Assembly: GCA_019635015.1 (NCBI GenBank)
Contig: JAHCAG010000007.1
Coordinates: 62,001-126,000, forward strand
Direction of reading: 5' to 3'
Length of the DNA stretch: 64,000 bases
Source: Burkholderiales bacterium
GTDB taxonomy: Bacteria > Pseudomonadota > Gammaproteobacteria > Burkholderiales > SG8-41
A model generated the notes under the pieces. The model searched no databases, was not told the origin of the DNA, and saw only the letters and a program-made list of their open reading frames with translations. The translations under genes and the position numbers were made by a program. Below, in pieces: positions 61,313-64,000 of this stretch (position 1 is its first letter; the number at the start of each line of letters is the position of its first letter).

Positions 61313-62752
61313 TCAGCGGACGAGCAGGTCGACGAACTCGTTGACCGCCATCGCCTCGAGTTTTTTCTGGTCCATGCAGGCCGCGGTGATGGCCGCCTTC
61401 TGTTTCGCGGCAAACGCCATCGCGGTGTTGGCGTTGAATTTCTTCATCACGGCCGGAATGCCTTCCTTGCGGCGCTTGCGGTGGCCCAGCGGGTAGTTCA
61501 CTTCCGACAGCGGAGTCTTGCTGCCGTCCTTGAAGAACACCTGGATCGAATTGGCGTTGGTGCGTTTGGCCGGATCGTGGTACTCGCGCTCGTAGCGCTC
61601 GTATTCGGTCAGCCGGATTTTCGCGCGCAGTTTGTCGATGCGCGGATCGGCGGCAATTTCATCCTCGTAGTGCTTGGCGGTCATGTCACCGAAGATCAGG
61701 CCGACGGCCATCATGTACTGCATGCAGTGGTCGCGATCGGCGAAGTTGGCGAGCGGACCGGTCTTGTCGAGGATCACCATGGTCGAGTTGTGGGCGCGCG
61801 CCTCGATATGGCTGATCTGGTCGAGCCGGTCCTTGACCAGCGGGTGCAGCTTGATCGCGGCCTCGACACCGGTCTGGCCGTGGAAGGCGGTCGGGTAGGG
61901 AATCTTGAACAGCGTGTTCTCGATGACATAGCTGCCGAGGGGGCGCTGGAACCTGAAGGGTTTGCCCTTGAACAGCACGTCGTAGAAGCCCCACTTCGGC
62001 GCGGTCAGCGCCGAGGGATAACCCATCTCGCCCTTCTTCGCCAGCAGCGACAGCCACACCGCGCGCGCCGAGGCATCACCCGCGGCCCAGGATTTGCGCG
62101 CGCCGGTGTTGGGCTTGCGGCGGTAGGCCGCCAGCGCGTGGCCATCGAGCCAGGCGTTGGACAGTGCGTTGATGATTTCTTCCTGCGTGCAGCCGATCAG
62201 CGAGGACACCGCGGCAGTGCTGGCGATCTTGACCAGGATCGTATGATCGAGGCCGGCAGCGGTGAAGCCGTTCTCCAGCGCGAGGCCGCCCTGCACTTCG
62301 TAGGCCTTGATGATCGCGGTCAGCACCTCGCGCATGACCAGCGGCTTTTTCCCCGCGGCAACACGGGTACGCGACAGCCAGTCGGCAGTCATCAGGATCG
62401 CGCCGATGTTGTCGGAGGGATGGATCACCGTGCGACCGTAGAAGGCGTCGTTGAAATCGAGCCAGCGGATCAGCGTGCCGGCGTTGAAAGCCGCGGTCAC
62501 CGGATCGAGCACGTAGTTCGTACCGGGGACACGCGCGCCATTGGGGACAATGGTGCCGGGCACGACCGGCCCCAGCAGTTTCGTGCAGTCCGGGTAAGCC
62601 AGCGCCTCGAACGCGCAGGCGAGGCTGTCGATCAGCGTCAACCGCGCGGTTTCATAGGCCAGTTTGCTCGCCGGCTTGTAGCCGTAAGCGTACTTCGCCA
62701 GGTCAACGATGACCTTGTCGGGTTGCGGGCGTTTGTTGTCGACAGCGGACAT
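61313..62752 (-). CDS. MmgE/PrpD family protein 2 (2-methylcitrate-dehydratase-like)
   Basis: The 479-residue protein has LTLIDSLACAFEALAYPDCTKLLGP and DFNDAFYGRTVIHPSDNIGAIL, the region around which PrpD proteins bind substrate, plus LDGHALAAYRRKPNTGARKSWAAGDAS (split). It is nearer true 2-methylcitrate dehydratase than the protein at 51903-53282. The ribosome site AAGGAG of ATG 62752 falls inside IHF-like element copy 10. Bug gene 7 lies upstream on the same strand. Confidence 0.9.
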   Translation of the reverse strand: MSAVDNKRPQPDKVIVDLAKYAYGYKPASKLAYETARLTLIDSLACAFEALAYPDCTKLLGPVVPGTIVPNGARVPGTNYVLDPVTAAFNAGTLIRWLDFNDAFYGRTVIHPSDNIGAILMTADWLSRTRVAAGKKPLVMREVLTAIIKAYEVQGGLALENGFTAAGLDHTILVKIASTAAVSSLIGCTQEEIINALSNAWLDGHALAAYRRKPNTGARKSWAAGDASARAVWLSLLAKKGEMGYPSALTAPKWGFYDVLFKGKPFRFQRPLGSYVIENTLFKIPYPTAFHGQTGVEAAIKLHPLVKDRLDQISHIEARAHNSTMVILDKTGPLANFADRDHCMQYMMAVGLIFGDMTAKHYEDEIAADPRIDKLRAKIRLTEYERYEREYHDPAKRTNANSIQVFFKDGSKTPLSEVNYPLGHRKRRKEGIPAVMKKFNANTAMAFAAKQKAAITAACMDQKKLEAMAVNEFVDLLVR

Positions 62753-62754
62753 TG

Positions 62755-62787
62755 CAAATAACTCCTTGATTTAAAGTATTTTTTATT
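62755..62787 (-). repeat. A+T-rich IHF-like element, copy 10
   Basis: Read on the minus strand, the core AATCAAGGAGTTA (plus 62759-62771) matches WATCAANNNNTTR exactly and follows AAAAAATACTTTA. It spans from the stop of Bug gene 7 to the start of the PrpD-like gene. Confidence 0.45.
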
Positions 62788-63763
62788 CAGCCTTGATGCC
62801 TGCGGTCTTGACCACCTTGCCCCACTTCGCGGCCTCGGATTTGAGGTACTGTGCGAACTCCGCCGGCGTATCACCGACCGGTTCGAGGCCCGCCTTCGCC
62901 ATGCGGTCCTGGATGACCGGTTCCTGCAGCGTGGCGGCAATCTCCTTGTGCAGGCGCTGGATCACGGCGCGCGGCGTGCCGGTCGGCGCCACGAGGCCAT
63001 TCCAGTTGTTCGCCTCGTAACCCTTGAGGCCTGCCTCGGCCACGGTCGGCATTTCCGGAAACAGCGGCGAACGCTTTACCTTGCCGACACCGAGGCCGCG
63101 CAGCTTGCCGGCGCGGATATGCGGCTGGGCCGTGGTCAGGTTGGCCATCATCATGTTCAGGCGGCCGGCGACCAGGTCGGCCACCGCCGGCGCACCGCCC
63201 TTGTACGGCACATGCAGTGCCTCGACTCCGGCCATGCTGGTGAACAGCGCCATCGCAAGATGACCTGCGCCGCCAACGCCGCTGGAGCCGTAGTTGTACT
63301 TGCCGGGATTGGCCTTCAGCAGCGCGATCAGTTCCTTCACCGAGTTCGCGGGCATCGAGGGATGCACCACCAGCAGGTTGCTGGAGGCGGCAATGTTGGT
63401 GATGGCGACGAAGTCGCGCTCCAGCACGTACGGCACCTTGGCGTAGAGCGAGGGATTGACTGCCAGCGGCGGCGTTGCCATCAGCAATACATGGCCGTCC
63501 GGAGTTGCCCCTTTGACGATCTCGGTGCCGATGATGGTGCCGGCGCCGGTGCGGTTGTCGATCACCACCTGCTGGCCGAGGCGTTCGGACAGGCGGGCAC
63601 CGGTGATGCGGGCGACGGTATCAGTCGAGCCGCCGGCCGAGTACGGCACGACCAGGCGCACGGGGCGCTGCGGATATTCGGCCGGCTGCGCGGCCAACTG
63701 CACGGGCACCGCGGCCAGCGCGGCGAAGAGGGCGGGAAAAAGGCTGCTGCGAATGGCTTTCAT
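62783..63763 (-). CDS. Bug-type (TctC family) substrate-binding protein 7
   Basis: The 326-residue receptor has a signal peptide (MKAIRSSLFPALFAALAAV, ending LAAQ), YPQRPVRLVVPYSAGGSTDTVAR, VVIDNRTGAGTIIGTE, HVPYKGGAPAVAD and WGKVVKTAGIKAE. The start is ATG 63763. It precedes the 2-methylcitrate-dehydratase-like gene and may bring in its substrate. Confidence 0.93.
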   Translation of the reverse strand: MKAIRSSLFPALFAALAAVPVQLAAQPAEYPQRPVRLVVPYSAGGSTDTVARITGARLSERLGQQVVIDNRTGAGTIIGTEIVKGATPDGHVLLMATPPLAVNPSLYAKVPYVLERDFVAITNIAASSNLLVVHPSMPANSVKELIALLKANPGKYNYGSSGVGGAGHLAMALFTSMAGVEALHVPYKGGAPAVADLVAGRLNMMMANLTTAQPHIRAGKLRGLGVGKVKRSPLFPEMPTVAEAGLKGYEANNWNGLVAPTGTPRAVIQRLHKEIAATLQEPVIQDRMAKAGLEPVGDTPAEFAQYLKSEAAKWGKVVKTAGIKAE

Positions 63764-63829
63764 GATCTTCCTTGCTGAGGGATGATGGTCCTCCGGGAAC
63801 ACTGCATTATTGTTCTTGAATACAGCCCG

Positions 63830-64000
63830 TCACTCGCCGGCGGAACCCTTGCCATAGGGTATGCGCGGCATTTCGAAACGGTCGGTGATCCGGGTGTAAC
63901 CGCCCTTGCCGGCCAGCCGCCCGATCGGATTGATGCGGCCGACATCGACATGGAAACGCTCATTGACGATGCCGTCGTGGTAATGGAAATGGACCACCTC
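63830..64000 (-). CDS. Flavin-reductase-like protein, C-terminal part
   Basis: Only the last 56 residues are inside the window: HFHYHDGIVNERFHVDVGR, then INPIGRLAGKGGYTRITDRF and EMPRIPYGKG. The NPIGRLxGxxYxRxxDxFEMPR pattern is the usual C-terminus of flavin reductase-like (DIM6/NTAB) FMN-binding proteins. The gene starts beyond the right edge. Confidence 0.7.
   Translation of the reverse strand, partial: EVVHFHYHDGIVNERFHVDVGRINPIGRLAGKGGYTRITDRFEMPRIPYGKGSAGE

Noticed and set aside
1..64000. tRNA, rRNA or CRISPR arrays
   Set aside because: No cloverleaf with GGTTCRA-type T-arms, no 16S/23S text and no regularly spaced repeats were recognised on either strand.

Overview
The window reads as a high-G+C betaproteobacterial chromosome, most likely Burkholderiales or a near relative. 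The evidence is the gene order glyA-nrdR-ribD-ribE-ribB-ribH-nusB, the pmbA / darP-mog arrangement, and seven Bug-type (TctC) periplasmic receptors of the tripartite tricarboxylate transporter family without TctA/TctB membrane subunits nearby. No tRNA, rRNA, CRISPR array, integrase or complete insertion sequence was seen. The window ends inside genes on both sides.

Layout. (1) 1-6251, all on the minus strand: a partial MHYT-domain gene, a small membrane protein, and the riboflavin/one-carbon block. (2) 6378-14855: TRAP permeases (DctQM), a HicB-HicA toxin-antitoxin pair, LysE exporter, PhnD-like protein, hydrolase, DegT aminotransferase, MFS transporter and a two-domain SnoaL-like protein. 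(3) 14883-20263: a strikingly A+T-rich four-gene minus-strand operon, unlike everything around it. It encodes a DNA methyltransferase, a phosphoribosyltransferase-like protein, an ORC/CDC6-like P-loop ATPase and a protein of unknown function. It looks like a horizontally acquired conflict or anti-phage cassette and is the best candidate for an undescribed system. A near-identical short direct repeat lies at each edge. (4) 20349-41836: MFS transporters, Gfo/Idh/MocA oxidoreductase, a TakP-like TRAP receptor, pmbA, darP, mog, esterase, a Bug receptor, an oxygenase/FkbM methyltransferase pair, CoA-transferase, an AraC regulator with a divergent diiron protein, a GGDEF diguanylate cyclase and an amidase. 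(5) 41970-64000: a catabolic region. It has a ThDP enzyme, a hydroxyacid dehydrogenase, CoA-transferase, carbonic anhydrase, a tartrate-dehydratase-like enolase, amidohydrolase, two MmgE/PrpD proteins, two SMP-30 lactonases, an acyl-CoA ligase and six Bug receptors. The layout suggests several uptake-plus-degradation modules for organic acids.

Repeats. Several families are scattered through the window. The most unusual is a roughly 30-bp A+T-rich element seen ten times whose core fits the IHF consensus WATCAANNNNTTR (six exact, four with one mismatch). It usually lies next to stop or start codons, once it lies inside a coding sequence, and at 38.2 kb two copies flank a perfect 17-bp hairpin. 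There are also three roughly 100-bp GTAGCCCGGA...TCCGGGCTAC inverted elements, a remnant of a GxxExxE gene, and octamer or heptamer tandem repeats next to ribH and mog. Functions are inferred from motifs and remembered family patterns only; no database search was run.
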